Shown here: piece by piece, positions 48,619 through 61,145 of the stretch | How the letters are laid out: each line of letters begins with the position of its first letter | Position numbering within the stretch: position 1 is the first letter of the stretch | Assembly: GCF_029227915.1 (NCBI RefSeq) | Contig: NC_079889.1 | Span: forward strand, 6,760,001 to 6,824,000 | DNA from: Hydractinia symbiolongicarpus | Lineage: Eukaryota; Cnidaria; Hydrozoa; Anthoathecata; Hydractiniidae | Direction of reading: 5' to 3' | DNA length: 64,000 nt | Notes under the pieces: model-generated | The model's database searches: none | Told to the model about the DNA's origin: nothing | What the model saw: only the letters and a program-made list of their open reading frames with translations | Translations under genes and position numbers: made by a program

Positions 48619-51600
48619 ATGGCATTTTGTAGTCTAATAAAGGCATCACACGTAAATCACGTGGTTCCATCGGCCTGTGCAGGTTACCATTGGACTATTC
48701 CTTCCAGTCTCAATACGCTACAACGTCCCAAGTGGTTCTCCTTAGCGCTGTGGCCTTAGAACACTCTTAACTACGTGCACAGTCCATTAAAGGCTGTAAT
48801 AAGGCCTTTTGCAGTCTAATAAAGGCTTCACAAATAAATCACGTGGTTTCACCTGCCTGCGCAGGTTACCGTTGGACTATTCCTTACAGTCTCAATGCAC
48901 TACAACGTTCCAAGAGATTTTCCTTAGCCCTGTGGCCTTAGAACGCTCCTAAGCATGTGCACAGTCCTATAAAGGCTGTAATATGGCCTTTTGCAGTCTA
49001 ATAAAGGCCTCACACGTAAATCACGTGGTTCCATCTGCCTGTGCAGGTTACCATTGGACTATTCCTTCCAGTCTCAATGCGCTACAACGCTACAAGTGGT
49101 TCTCCTTAGCGCTGTGGCCTTAGAACACTCTTAACTACGTGCACAGTCCATTAAAGGCTGTAATATGGCCTTTTGCAGTCTAATAAAGGCTTCACAAATA
49201 AATCACGTGGTTTCACCTGCCTGCGCAGGTTACCGTTGGACTATTCCTCACAGTCTCAATACACTACAACGTTCCAAGAGGTTTTTCTTGGCGCTGTGGC
49301 CTTACAGCACTCTTAACTACGTGCAAAGTCCTATAAAGGCCGTAATATGGCCTTTTACAGACCAATAAAGGCCGTAGACGTAAATCACGCGGTTTCAGCT
49401 GCCTGCGCAGGTTACCATTGTACTAGTCGTTCCAGTCTCAATGCGCTACAACGTCCCAAGTCGTTTTCATTGGCGCCGTTGCTTTAGAACACTCTTAACC
49501 ACGTTCACAGTCCTATAAAGGCTGTAATATGGCCTTTTGCAGTCTAATAAAGGCCTCACACGTAGATCACGTGTTTCCATCTGCCTGCGCAGGTTACCAT
49601 TGTACTATTCCATCCAGTCTTAATGCGCTACAACGATCCAAGAGGTTTTCCTAAGCGCCATGGCCCTAAAACACTCTTAACTACGTGCACAGTCCATCAA
49701 AGGCTGTAATATGGCCTTTTGCAGTCTAATAAAGGCTTCACAAATAAATCACGTGGTGTCACCTGCCTGCACAGGTTACCGTTGGACTATTCCTAACAGT
49801 CTCAATGCACTACAACGTTCCAAGAGGTTTTTCTTGGCGCTGTGGCCTTACAACACTCTTAACTACGTGCACAGTCCTATAAACGCCGTAATATGGCCTT
49901 TTACAGTCCAATAAAGGCCGTAGACGTAAATCACGCGGTTTCAGCTGCCTGCGCAGGTTACCATTGTACTAGTCGTTCCAGTCTCAATGCGCTACAACGT
50001 CCCAAGTCGTTTTCATTGGCGCTGTTGCTTTAGAACACTCTTAACTACGTTCACAGTCCTATAAAGGCTGTAATATGGCCTTTTGCAGTCTAATAAAGGC
50101 CTCACACGTAGATCACGTGTTTCCATCTGCCTGCGCAGGTTACCATTGTACTATTCCTTACAGTCTTAATGCACTACAACGTTCCAAGAGGTTTTCCTTG
50201 GCGCTGTGGCCTTACAACACTCTTAACTACGTGCACAGTCCTATAAAGGCTGTAATACGGCCTTTTGCAGTCTAATAAAGGCTTCACAAATAAATCACGT
50301 GGTTTCACCTGCCTGCGCAGGTTACCGTTGGACTATTCCTTACATTCTCAATGCACTACAACGTTCCAAGAGGTTTTCCTTGGCGCTGTGGCCTTAGAAC
50401 GCTCTTAACTATGTGCACAGTCCTATAAAGGCTGTAATATGGCATTTTGTAGTCTAATAAAGGCATCACACGTAAATCACGTGGTTCCATCTGCCTGTGC
50501 AGGTTACCATTGGACTATTCCTTCCAGTCTCAATACGCTACAACGTCCCAAGTGGTTCTCCTTAGCGCTGTGGCCTTAGAACACTCTTAACTACGTGCAC
50601 AGTCCATTAAAGGCTGTAATAAGGCCTTTTGCAGTCTAATAAAGGCTTCACAAATAAATCACGTGGTTTCACCTGCCTGCGCAGGTTACCGTTGGACTAT
50701 TCCTTACAGTCTCAATGCACTACAACGTTCCAAGAGATTTTCCTTAGCGCCATGGCCTTACAACACTCTTAACTACGTGCACAGTCCTATAAAGGCTGTA
50801 ATTTGGCCTTTTGCAGTCTAATAAAGGCCTCACACGTAGATCACGCAGTTCCATCTGCCTGCGCAGGTTACCATTGGACTATTCTTTCCAGTCTCAATGC
50901 GCTACAACGTTCCAAGTGATTCTCCTTAGCCCTGTGGCCTTAGAACGCTCCTAAGCATGTGCACAGTCCTATAAAGGCTGTAATATGGCCTTTTGCAGTC
51001 TAATAAAGGCCTCACACGTAAATCACGTGGTTCCATCTGCCTGTGCAGGTTACCATTGTACTATTCCTTACAGTCTTAATGCACTACAATGTTCCAAGAG
51101 GTTTTCCTTGGCGCTGTGGCCTTACAACACTCTTAACTACGTGCACAGTCCTATAAAGGCTGTAATACGGCCTTTTGCAGTCTAATAAAGGCTTCACAAA
51201 TAAATCACGTGGTTTCACCTGCCTGCGCAGGTTACCGTTGGACTATTCCTTACATTCTCAATGCACTACAACGTTCCAAGAGGTTTTCCTTGGCGCTGTG
51301 GTCTTAGAACGCTCTTAACTATGTGCACAGTCCTATAAAGGCTGTAATATGGCATTTTGTAGTCTAATAAAGGCATCACACGTAAATCACGTGGTTCCAT
51401 CTGCCTGTGCAGGTTACCATTGGACTATTCCTTCCAGTCTCAATACGCTACAACGTTCCAAGTGGTTCTCCTTAGCGCTGTGGCCTTAGAACACTCTTAA
51501 CTACGTGCACAGTCCATTAAAGGCTGTAATAAAGCCTTTTGCAGTCTAATAAAGACTTCACAAATAAATCACGTGGTTTCACATGCCTGCGCAGGTTACC

Positions 51601-54600
51601 GTTGGACTATTCCTTACAGTCTCAATGCACTACAACGTTCCAAGAGATTTTCCTTAGCGTATGGCCTTACAACACTCTTAACTACGTGCACAGTCCTATA
51701 AAGGCTGTAATTTGGCCTTTTGCAGTCTAATAAAGGCCTTACACGTAGATCACGCAGTTCCATCTGCCTGCGCAGGTTACCATTGGACTATTCTTTCCAG
51801 TCTCAATGCTCTACAACGTTCCAAGTGATTCTCCTTAGCCCTGTGGCCTTAGAACGCTCTTAAGCATGTGCACAGTCCTATAAAGGCTGTAATATGGCCT
51901 TTTGCAGTCTAATAAAGGCCTCACACGTAAATCACGTGGTTCCATCTGCCTGTGCAGGTTACCATTGGACTATTCCTTCCAGTCTCAATACGCTACAACG
52001 TTACAAGTGGTTCTCCTTAGCGATGTGGCCTTAGAACACTCTTAACTACGTGCACAGTCCATTAAAGGCTGTAATATGGCCTTTTGCAGTCTAATAAAGG
52101 CTTCACAAATAAATCACGTGGTTTCACCTGTCTGCGCAGGTTACCGTTGGACTATTCCTTACAGTCTCAATGCCCTACAACGTTCCAAGAGGTTTTCCTT
52201 GGCGCTGTGGCCTTACAACACTCTTAACTACGTGCACAGTCCTATAAAGGCCGTTATTTGGCCTTTTGGAGTCCAATAAAGGCCGCAGACGTAAATCACG
52301 CGGTTTCAGCTGCCTGCGCAGGTTACCATTGTACTAGTCGTTCCATTCTCAATGCGCTACAACGTCCCAACTCGTTTTCATTAGCGCCGTTGCCTTAGAA
52401 CACTCTTAACTACGTTCCCAGTCCTATAAAGGCTGTAATATGGCCTTTTGCAGTCTAATAAAGGCCTCACACGTAGATCACGTGTTTCTATCTGCCTGTG
52501 CAGGTTACCATTGTACTATTCCATCCAGTCTCAATGCGCTACAACGTTCCAAGAGGTTTTCCTAAGCGCCATGGCCCTACAACACTCTTAACTACGTGCA
52601 CAGTTCATCAAAGGCTGTAATATGGCCTTTTGCAGTCTAATAAAGGCTTCACAAATAAATCACGTGGTTTCACCTGCCTGCGCAGGTTACCGTTGGAATA
52701 TTCCTTATAGTTTCAATGCACTACAACGTTCCAAGAGGTTTTTCTTGGCGCTGTGGCCTTACAACACTCTTAACTACGTGCACAGTCCTATAAAGGCCGT
52801 AATATGGCCTTTTACAGTCCAATAAAGGCCGTAGACGTAAATCACGCGGTTTCAGCTGCCTGCGCAGGTTACCATTGTACTAGTCGTTTCAGTCTCAAAG
52901 CGCTACAACGTCCCAAGTCGTTTTCATTGACGCCGTTGCTTTAGAACACTCTTAACTACGTTCACAGTCCTATAAAGGCTGTAATATGGCCTTTTGCAGT
53001 CTAATAAAGGCCTCACACGTAGATCACGTGTTTCCATCTGCCTGCGCAGGTTACCATTGTACTATTCCATCCTTTCTCAATGCGCTATAACGATCCAAGA
53101 GGTTTTCCTAAGCGCCATGGCCCTACAACACTCTTAACTACGTGCACAGTCCATCAAAGGCTGTAATAAGGCCTTTTGCAGTCTAATAAAGGCTTCACAA
53201 ATAAATCACGTGGTTTCACCTGCCTGCACAGGTTACCGTTGGACTATTCCTAACAGTCTCAATGCACTACAACGTTCCAAGAGGTTTTTCTTGGCGCTGT
53301 GGCCTTACAACACTCTTAACTACGTGCACAGTCCTATAAACGCAGTAATATGGCCTTTTACAGTCCAATAAAGGCCGTAGACGTAAATCACGCGGTTTCA
53401 GCTGCCTGCGCAGGTTACCATTGTAGTAGTCGTTCCAGTCTCAATGCGCTACAACGTCCCAAGTCGTTTTCATTGGCGCCGTTGCTTTAGAACACTCTTA
53501 ACTACGTTCACAGTCCTATAAAGGCTGTAATATGGCCTTTTGCAGTCTAATAAAGGCCTCACACGTAGATCACGTGTTTCCATCTGCCTGCGCAGGTTAC
53601 CATTGTACTATTCCTTACAGTCTTAATGCACTACAACGTTCCAAGAGATTTTCCTTGGCGCTGTGGCCTTACAACACTCTTAACTACGTGCACAGTCCTA
53701 TAAAGGCTGTAATACGGCCTTTTGCAGTCTAATAAAGGCTTCACAAATAAATCACGTGGTTTCACCTGCCTGCGCAGGTTACCGTTGGACTATTCCTTAC
53801 ATTCTCAATGCACTACAACGTTCTAAGAGGTTTTCCTTGGCGCTGTGGCCTTAGAACGCTCTTAACTATGTGCACAGTCCTATAAAGGCTGTAATATGGC
53901 ATTTTGTAGTCTAATAAAGGCATCACACGTAAATCACGTGGTTCCATCTGCCTGTGCAGGTTACCATTGGACTATTCCTTCCAGTCTCAATACGCTAAAA
54001 CGTCCCAAGTGGTTCTCCTTAGCGCTGTGGCCTTAGAACACTCTTAACTACGTGCACAGTCCATTAAAGGCTGTAATAAGGCCTTTTGCAGTCTAATAAA
54101 GGCTTCACAAATAAATCACGTGGTTTCACCTGCCTGCGCAGGTTACCGTTGGACTATTCCTTACAGTCTCAATGCACTACAACGTTCCAAGAGATTTTCC
54201 TTAGCGCCATGGCCTTACAACACTCTTAACTACGTGCACAGTCCTATAAAGGCTGTAATTTGGCCTTTTGCAGTCTAATAAAGGCCTCACACGTAGATCA
54301 CGTAGTTCCATCTGCCTGCGCAGGTTACCGTTGGACTATTCTTTCCAGTCTCAATGCGCTACAACGTTCCAAGTGGTTCTCCTTAGCCCTGTGGCCTTAG
54401 AACGCTCCTAAGCATGTGCACAGTCCTATAAAGGCTGTAATATGGCCTTTTGCAGTCTAATAAAGGCCTCACACGTAAATCACGTGGTTCCATCTGCCTG
54501 TGCAGGTTACCATTGGACAATTCCTTCCAGTCTCAATGCGCTACAACGTTACAAGTGGTTCTCCTTAGCGCTGTGGCCTTAGAACACTCTTAACTACGTG

Positions 54601-56625
54601 CACAGTCCATTAAAGGCTGTAATATGGCCTTTTGCAGTCTAATAAAGGCTTCACAAATAAATCACGTGGTTTCACCTGTCTGCGCAGGTTACCGTTGGAC
54701 TATTCCTTACAGTCTCAATGCCCTACAACGTTCCAAGAGGTTTTCCTTGGCGCTGTGGCCTTACAACACTCTTAACTACGTGCGCAGTCCTATAAAGGCC
54801 GTAATATGGCCTTTTGCAGTCCAATAAAGGCCGCAGACGTAAATCACGCGGTTTCAGCTGCCTGCGCAGGTTACCATTGTACTAGTCGTTCCAGTCTCAA
54901 TGCGCTACAACGTCCCAACTCGTTTTCATTAGCGACGTCGCCTTAGAACGCTCTAAACTACGTGCACAGTCCTATAAAGGCTGTAATACGGCCTTTTGCA
55001 GTCTAATAAAGGCTTCACAAATAAATCAAGTGGTTTCACCTGCCTGCGCAGGTTACCGTTGGACTATTCCTTACATTCTCAATGCACTACAACGTTCCAA
55101 GAGGTTTTCCTTGGCGCTGTGGCCTTAGAACGCTCTTAACTATGTGCACAGTCCTATAAAAGCTGTAATATGGCATTTTGTAGTCTAATAAAGGCATCAC
55201 ACGTAAATCACGTGGTTCCATCTGCCTGTGCAGGTTACCATTGGACTATTCCTTCCAGTCTCAATACGCTAAAACGTCCCAAGTGGTTCTCCTTAGCGCT
55301 GTGGCCTTAGAACACTCTTAACTACGTGCACAGTCCATTAAAGGCTGTAATAAGGCCTTTTGCAGTCTAATAAAGGCTTCACAAATAAATCACGTGGTTT
55401 CACCTGCCTGCGCAGGTTACCGTTGGACTATTCCTTACAGTCTCAATGCACTACAACGTTCCAAGAGATTTTCCTTAGCGCCATGGCCTTACAACACTCT
55501 TAACTACGTGCACAGTCCTATAAAGGCTGTAATTTGGCCTTTTGCAGTCTAATAAAGGCCTCACACGTAGATCACGTAGTTCCATCTGCCTGCGCAGGTT
55601 ACCATTGGACTATTCTTTCCAGTCTCAATGCGCTACAACGTTCCAAGTGGTTCTCCTTAGCCCTGTGGCCTTAGAACACTCCTAAGCATGTGCACAGTCC
55701 TATAAAGGCTGTAATATGGCCTTTTGCAGTCTAATAAAGGCCTCACACGTAAATCACGTGGTTCCATCTGCCTGTGCAGGTTACCATTGGACTATTCCTT
55801 CCAGTCTCAATGCGCTACAACGTTACAAGTGGTTCTCCTTAGCGCTGTGGCCTTAGAACACTCTTAACTACGTGCACAGTCCATTAAAGGCTGTAATATG
55901 GCCTTTTGCAGTCTAATAAAGGCTTCACAAATAAATCACGTGGTTTCACCTGCCTGCGCAGGTTACCGTTGGACTATTCCTTACAGTCTCAATGCCCTAC
56001 AACGTTCCAAGAGGTTTTCCTTGGCGCTGTGGCCTTACAACACTCTTAACTACGTGCGCAGTCCTATAAAGGCCGTAATATGGCCTTTTGCAGTCCAATA
56101 AAGGCCGCAGACGTAAATCACGCGGTTTCAGCTGCCTGCGCAGGTTACCATTGTACTAGTCGTTCCAGTCTCAATGCGCTACAACGTCCCAAGTCGTTTT
56201 CATTAGCGCCGTTGCCTTAGAACACTCTTAACTACGTTCCCAGTCCTATAAAGGCTGTAATATGGCCTTTTGCAGTCTAATAAAGGCCTCACACGTAGAT
56301 CACGTGTTTCAATCTGCCTGCGCAGGTTACCATTGTACTATTCCATCCAGTCTCAATGCGCTACAACGTTCCAAGAGGTTTTCCTAAGCGCCATGGCCCT
56401 ACAACACTCTTAACTACGTGCACAGTCCATCAAAGGCTGTAATATGGCCTTTTGCAGTCCAATAAAGGCCGCAGACGTAAATCACGCGGTTTCAGCTGCC
56501 TGCGCAGGTTACCATTGTACTATTCCATCCAGTCTCAATGCGCTACAACGTTCCAAGAGGTTTTCCTAAGGGCCATGGCCCTACAACACTCTTAACTACG
56601 TGCACAGTCCATCAAAGGCTGTAAT
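48619..56625. repeat. Block D HOR copy D2
   Basis: It corresponds to D1 at offset 9828, becoming 9827 after a 1-bp deletion in monomer 51531-51711 (TTAGCGTATGG for TTAGCGCCATGG). After the 13-monomer region it corresponds at 7461 (47163/54624). Visible differences from D1 are scattered single bases, such as GTGCAAAGTCC at about 49321. Its last three monomers (56080-56625) repeat a CATCCAG, CCTAAG, CATCAAAGG variant twice in a row and have no clear D1 counterpart. Confidence 0.85.
51531..51711. repeat. 181-bp monomer in D2
   Basis: One C is missing and one base changed in the otherwise constant AGCGCCATGGCC. The homologous D1 monomer (41703-41884) is 182 bp, so the indel is private to D2. Confidence 0.88.
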
Positions 56626-57899
56626 ATGGCCTTTTGCAGTCTAATAAAGGCTTCACAAATAAATCACGTGGTTTCACCTGCCTGCGCAGGTTACCGTTGG
56701 ACTATTCCTTACAGTCTCAATGCACTACAACGTTCCAAGAGGTTTTTCTTGGCGCTGTGGCCTTACAACACTCTTAACTACGTGCACAGTCTTACAAAGG
56801 CCGTAATATGGCCTTTTACAGACCAATAAAGGCCGTAGACGTAAATCACGCAGTTTCAGCTGCCTGCGCAGGTTACCATTGTACTAGTCGTTCCAGTCTC
56901 AATGCGCTACAACGTCCCAAGTCGTTTTCATTGGCGCCGTTGCTTTAGAACACTCTTAACTACGTTCACAGTCCTATAAACGCTGTAATATGGCCTTTTG
57001 CAGTCTAATAAAGGCCTCACACGTAGATCACGTGTTTCCATCTGTCTGCGCAGGTTACCATTGTACTATTCCATCCAGTCTCAATGCGCTACAACGATCC
57101 AAAAGGTTTTCCTAAGCGCCATGGCCCTACAACACTCTTAACTACGTGCACAGTCCATCAAAGGCTGTAATATGGCCTTTTGCAGTCTAATAAAGGCTTC
57201 ACAAATAAATCACGTGGTTTCACCTGCCTGCACAGGTTACCGTTGGACTATTCCTAACAGTCTCAATGCACTACAACGTTCCAAGAGGTTTTTCTTGGCG
57301 CTGTGGCCTTACAACACTCTTAACTACGTGCACAGTCCTATAAACGCCGTAATATGGCCTTTTACAGTCCAATAAAGGCCGTAGACGTAAATCACGCATT
57401 TTCAACTGCCTGCACAGGTTACCATTGTACTAGTCGTTCCAGTCTCAATGTGCTACAACGTCCCAAGTCGTTTTCATTAGCGCCGTTGCTTTAGAACACT
57501 CTTAACTACGTTCACAGTCCTATAAAGGCTGTAATATGGCCTTTTGCAGTCTAATAAAGGCCTCCCACGTAGATCACGTGTTTCCATCTGCCTGCGCAGG
57601 TTACCATTGTACTATTCCTTACAGTCTTAATGCACTACAACGTTCCAAGAGGTTTTCCTTGGCGCTGTGGCCTTACAACACTCTTAACTACGTGCACAGT
57701 CCTATAAAGGCTGTAATACGGCCTTTTGCAGTCTAATAAAGGCTTCACAAATAAATCACGTGGTTTCACCTGCCTGCGCAGGTTACCGTTGGACTATTCC
57801 TTACATTCTCAATGCACTACAACGTTCCAAGAGGTTTTCCTTGGCGCTGTGGCCTTACAACACTCTTAACTACGTGCACAGTCCTATAAAGGCCGTAAT
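56626..57899. repeat. Partial third copy D3 of the 41-monomer unit
   Basis: Monomers 56626, 57172, 57536 and 57718 match 49165, 49711, 50075 and 50257 at an offset of 7461 bp. They share rare changes such as TAAACGCCGTAATATGG and CCTAACAGTC. The match stops in monomer 57718 near 57855, where ACAACACTC replaces AGAACGCTC. Confidence 0.82.
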
Positions 57900-58445
57900 A
57901 TGGCCTTTTGCAGTCCAATAAAGGCCGTAGACGTAAATCACGCGGTTTCAGCTGCCTGCGCAGGTTACCATTGTACTAGTCGTTCCAGTCTCAATGCACT
58001 ACAACGTCCTAAGTCATTTTCATCAGCGCCATCGCCTTAGAACGCTCTTAACTACGTGCACAATCCTATAAAGGCTGTAATATGGCCTTTTGCAGTCTAA
58101 TAAAGGCCTCACACGTAGATCACGTGGTTCCATCTGCCTGCGCAGCTTACCATTGGACTATTCCTTCCAGTCTCAATGCGCTACAACGTCCTAAGTCATT
58201 TTCATCAGCCCCATCGCCTTAGAACGCTCTTAACTACGTGCACAATCCTATAAAGGCTGTAATATGGCCTTTTGCAGTCTAATAAAGGCCTCACACGTAG
58301 ATCACGTGGTTCCATCTGCCTGCGCAGGTTACCATTGTACTATTTCTTCCAGTCTCAATGCACTACAACGTTCAAAGAGGTTTTTCTTAGCGCCATGGAT
58401 TTACAACACTCTTAACTACGTGCACAGTCCTATAAAGGCCGCAAT

Positions 58446-58526
58446 ATGGCCTTTTTCAGTCTAATAAAAGCCGCAGACGTAAATCACGCGGTTTTAGCTG
58501 CCTGCGCAGCTTACCATGGCTGTAAT
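58446..58526. repeat. 81-bp truncated monomer, copy 1
   Basis: The monomer runs from its start to CAGCTTACCATGG and then jumps directly to GGCTGTAATATGG, losing 101 bp. The retained part has a CAGACG-type front and ATGGCCTTTTTCAG at its start. The apparent junction has CCATGG, so a few bases of homology may have guided the deletion. Confidence 0.93.
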
Positions 58527-58890
58527 ATGGCCTTTTGCAGTCTAATAAAGGCCTCACACGTAGATCACGTGTTTCCATCTGCCTGCGCAGGTTACCATTG
58601 TACTATTCCATCCAGTCTCAATGCGCTACAACGATCCAAGAGGTTTTCCTAAGCGCCATGGCCCTACAACACTCTTAACTACGTGCACCGTCCATCAAAG
58701 GCTGTAATATGGCCTTTTGCAGTCTAATAAAGGCTTCACAAATAAATCACGTGGTTTCACCTGCCTGCACAGGTTACCGTTGGACTATTCCTAACAGTCT
58801 CAATGCACTACAACGTTCCCAGAAGTTTTTCTTGGCGCTGTGGCCTTGCAACACTCTTAACTACGTGCACAGTCCTATAAAGGCCGCAAT

Positions 58891-58971
58891 ATGGCCTTTT
58901 TCAGTCTAATAAATGCCGCAGACGTAAATCACGCGGTTTCAGCTGCCTGCGCAGCTTACCATGGCTGTAAT
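58891..58971. repeat. 81-bp truncated monomer, copy 2
   Basis: It has the same deletion endpoints as the copy at 58446, 445 bp (182+182+81) downstream. It was therefore duplicated together with flanking monomers after a single deletion event. Visible changes from copy 1 are AAATGCCGC for AAAAGCCGC and TTTCAGC for TTTTAGC. Confidence 0.93.
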
Positions 58972-59335
58972 ATGGCCTTTTGCAGTCTAATAAAGGCCTC
59001 ACACGTAGATCACGTGTTTCCATCTGCCTGCGCAGCTTACCATTGGACTATTCCTTCCAGTCTCAATGCGCTACAACGTCCCAAGTGGTTCTCCTTAGCG
59101 CTGTGGCCTTATAACACTCTTAACTACGTGCACAGTCCATTAAAGGCTGTAATAAGGCCTTTTGCAGTCTAATAAAGGCTTCACAAATAAATCACGTGGT
59201 TTCACCTGCCTGCGCAGGTTACCGTTGGACTATTCCTTTCAGTCTCAATCCACTACAACGTTCCAAGAGATTTTCCTTAGCGCCATGGCCTTACAACACT
59301 CTTAACTACGTGCACAGTCCATTAAAGGCTGTAAT

Positions 59336-60427
59336 AAGGCCTTTTGCAGTCTAATAAAGGCTTCACAAATAAATCACGTGGTTTCACCTGCCTGCACAGG
59401 TTACCGTTGGACTATTCCTAACAGTCTCAATGCACTACAACGTTCCAAGAGGTTTTTCTTGGCGCTGTGGCCTTACAACACTCTTAACTACGTGCACAGT
59501 CCTATAAACGCCGTAATATGGCCTTTTACAGTCCAATAAAGGCCGTAGACGTAAATCACGCGGTTTCAGCTGCCTGAGCAGGTTACCATTGTACTAGTCG
59601 TTCCAGTCTCAATGCGCTACAACGTCCCAAGTCGTTTTCATTGGCGCCGTTGCTTTAGAACACTCTTAACTACGTTTACAGTCCTATAAAGGCTGTAATA
59701 TGGCCTTTTGCAGTCTAATAAAGGCCTCACACGTAGATCACGTGTTTCCATCTGCCTGCGCAGGTTACCATTGTACTATTCCTTACAGTCTTAATGCACT
59801 ACAACGTTCCAAGAGGTTTTCCTTGGCGCTGTGGCCTTACAACACTCTTAACTACGTGCACAGTCCTATAAAGGCTGTAATACGGCCTTTTGCAGTCTAA
59901 TAAAGGCTTCACAAATAAATCACGTGGTTTCACCTGCCTGCGCAGGTTACCGTTGGACTATTCCTTACATTCTCAATGCACTACAACGTTTCAAGAGGTT
60001 TTCTTTGGCGCTGTGGCCTTACAACACTCTTAACTACGTGCACAGTCCTATAAAGGCCGTAATATGGCCTTTTGCAGTCCAATAAAGGCCGTAGACGTAA
60101 ATCACGCGGTTTCAGCTGCCTGCGCAGGTTACCATTGTACTAGTCGTTCCAGTCTCAATGCGCTACAACGTCCTAAGTCATTTTCATCAGCGCCATCGCC
60201 TTAGAACGCTCTTAACTACGTGCACAATCCTATAAAGGCTGTAATATGGCCTTTTGCAGTCTAATAAAGGCCTCACACGTAGATCACGTGTTTCCATCTG
60301 CCTGCACAGCTTACCATTGTACTATTCCATCCAGTCTCAATGCGCTACAACGTTCCAAGAGGTTTTCCTAAGCGCCATGGCCCTACAACACTCTTAACTA
60401 CGTGCACAGTCCATCAAAGGCTGTAAT
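59336..60427. repeat. Block E unit E2 (repeat of D3/E1 monomers)
   Basis: These six monomers are the second copy of the 57172-58263 order. Monomer 60246 shares the rare CAGCTTACC with 58082. No truncated monomer follows here. Instead the 172-bp monomer begins at 60428. Confidence 0.78.
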
Positions 60428-61145
60428 ATGGCCTTTTGCAGTCTAATAAAGGCTTCACAAATAAATCACGTGGTTTCACCTGCCTACCGTTGGACTATTC
60501 CTTACAGTCTCAACGCACTACAACGTTCCAAGAGATTTTCTTGGCGCTGTGGCCTTACAACACTCTTAACTACGTGCACAGTCCTATAAAGGCCGTAATA
60601 TGGCCTTTTACAGACCAATAAAGGCCGTAGACGTAAATCACGCGGTTTCAGCTGCCTGCGCAGGTTACCATTGTACTAGTCGTTCCAGTCTCAATGCGCT
60701 ACAACGTCCCAAGTCGTTTTCATTGGCGCCGTTGCTTTAGAACACTCTTAACTACGTTTACAGTCCTATAAAGGCTGTAATATGGCCTTTTGCAGTCTAA
60801 TAAAGGCCTCACACGTAGATCACGTGTTTCCATCTGCCTGCGCAGGTTACCATTGTACTATTCCTTACAGTCTTAATGCACTACAACGTTTCAAGAGGTT
60901 TTCCTTGGCGCTGTGGCCTTACAACACTCTTAACTACGTGCACAGTCCTATAAAGGCTGTAATACGGCCTTTTGCAGTCTAATAAAGGCTTCACAAATAA
61001 ATCACGTGTTTCCATCTGCCTGCGCAGCTTACCATTGTACTATTCCATCCAGTCTCAATGCGCTACAACGTTCCAAGAGGTTTTCCTAAGCGCCATGGCC
61101 CTACAACACTCTTAACTACGTGCACAGTCCATCAAAGGCTGTAAT
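60428..61145. repeat. 718-bp duplication, left copy
   Basis: Four monomers make up the copy. The first (60428-60599) is 172 bp because it lacks 9 bp (GCGCAGGTT, removing the palindrome) and one C of TTTTCC. Length = 4x182-10. The next monomers are CAGACC/GTAGACG, GTGTTTCC and ACGGCC types. Confidence 0.9.

Larger units (their letters stand above)
57172..59335. repeat. Block E unit E1 (2164 bp)
   Basis: Monomers 57172, 57354, 57536, 57718 and 57900 recur in order at 59336, 59518, 59700, 59882 and 60064. The offset is 2164 = 13x182-202, the 202 bp being two truncated monomers inside E1. Shared markers are GTCCTAAGTC, CATCAGCGCC and CACAATCC (58010-58070 and 60170-60230). The unit overlaps the end of D3. 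Confidence 0.8.
58446..59335. repeat. 445-bp tandem duplication (two copies)
   Basis: Each 445-bp copy is an 81-bp truncated monomer followed by two full monomers (58446-58890 and 58891-59335). The full monomers are not all of the same variant: 58709 has CACAAATAAATC with CCTAACAG, while 58972 has GTGTTTCC with GGACTATTCCTTCC. Only part of the unit is a close match. Confidence 0.75.

Noticed and set aside
58446-59172. 68- and 93-codon open frames at 58446 and 58891
   Set aside because: The 81-bp truncated monomer is a multiple of 3, so the frame passes through into the following monomer. No independent coding evidence.
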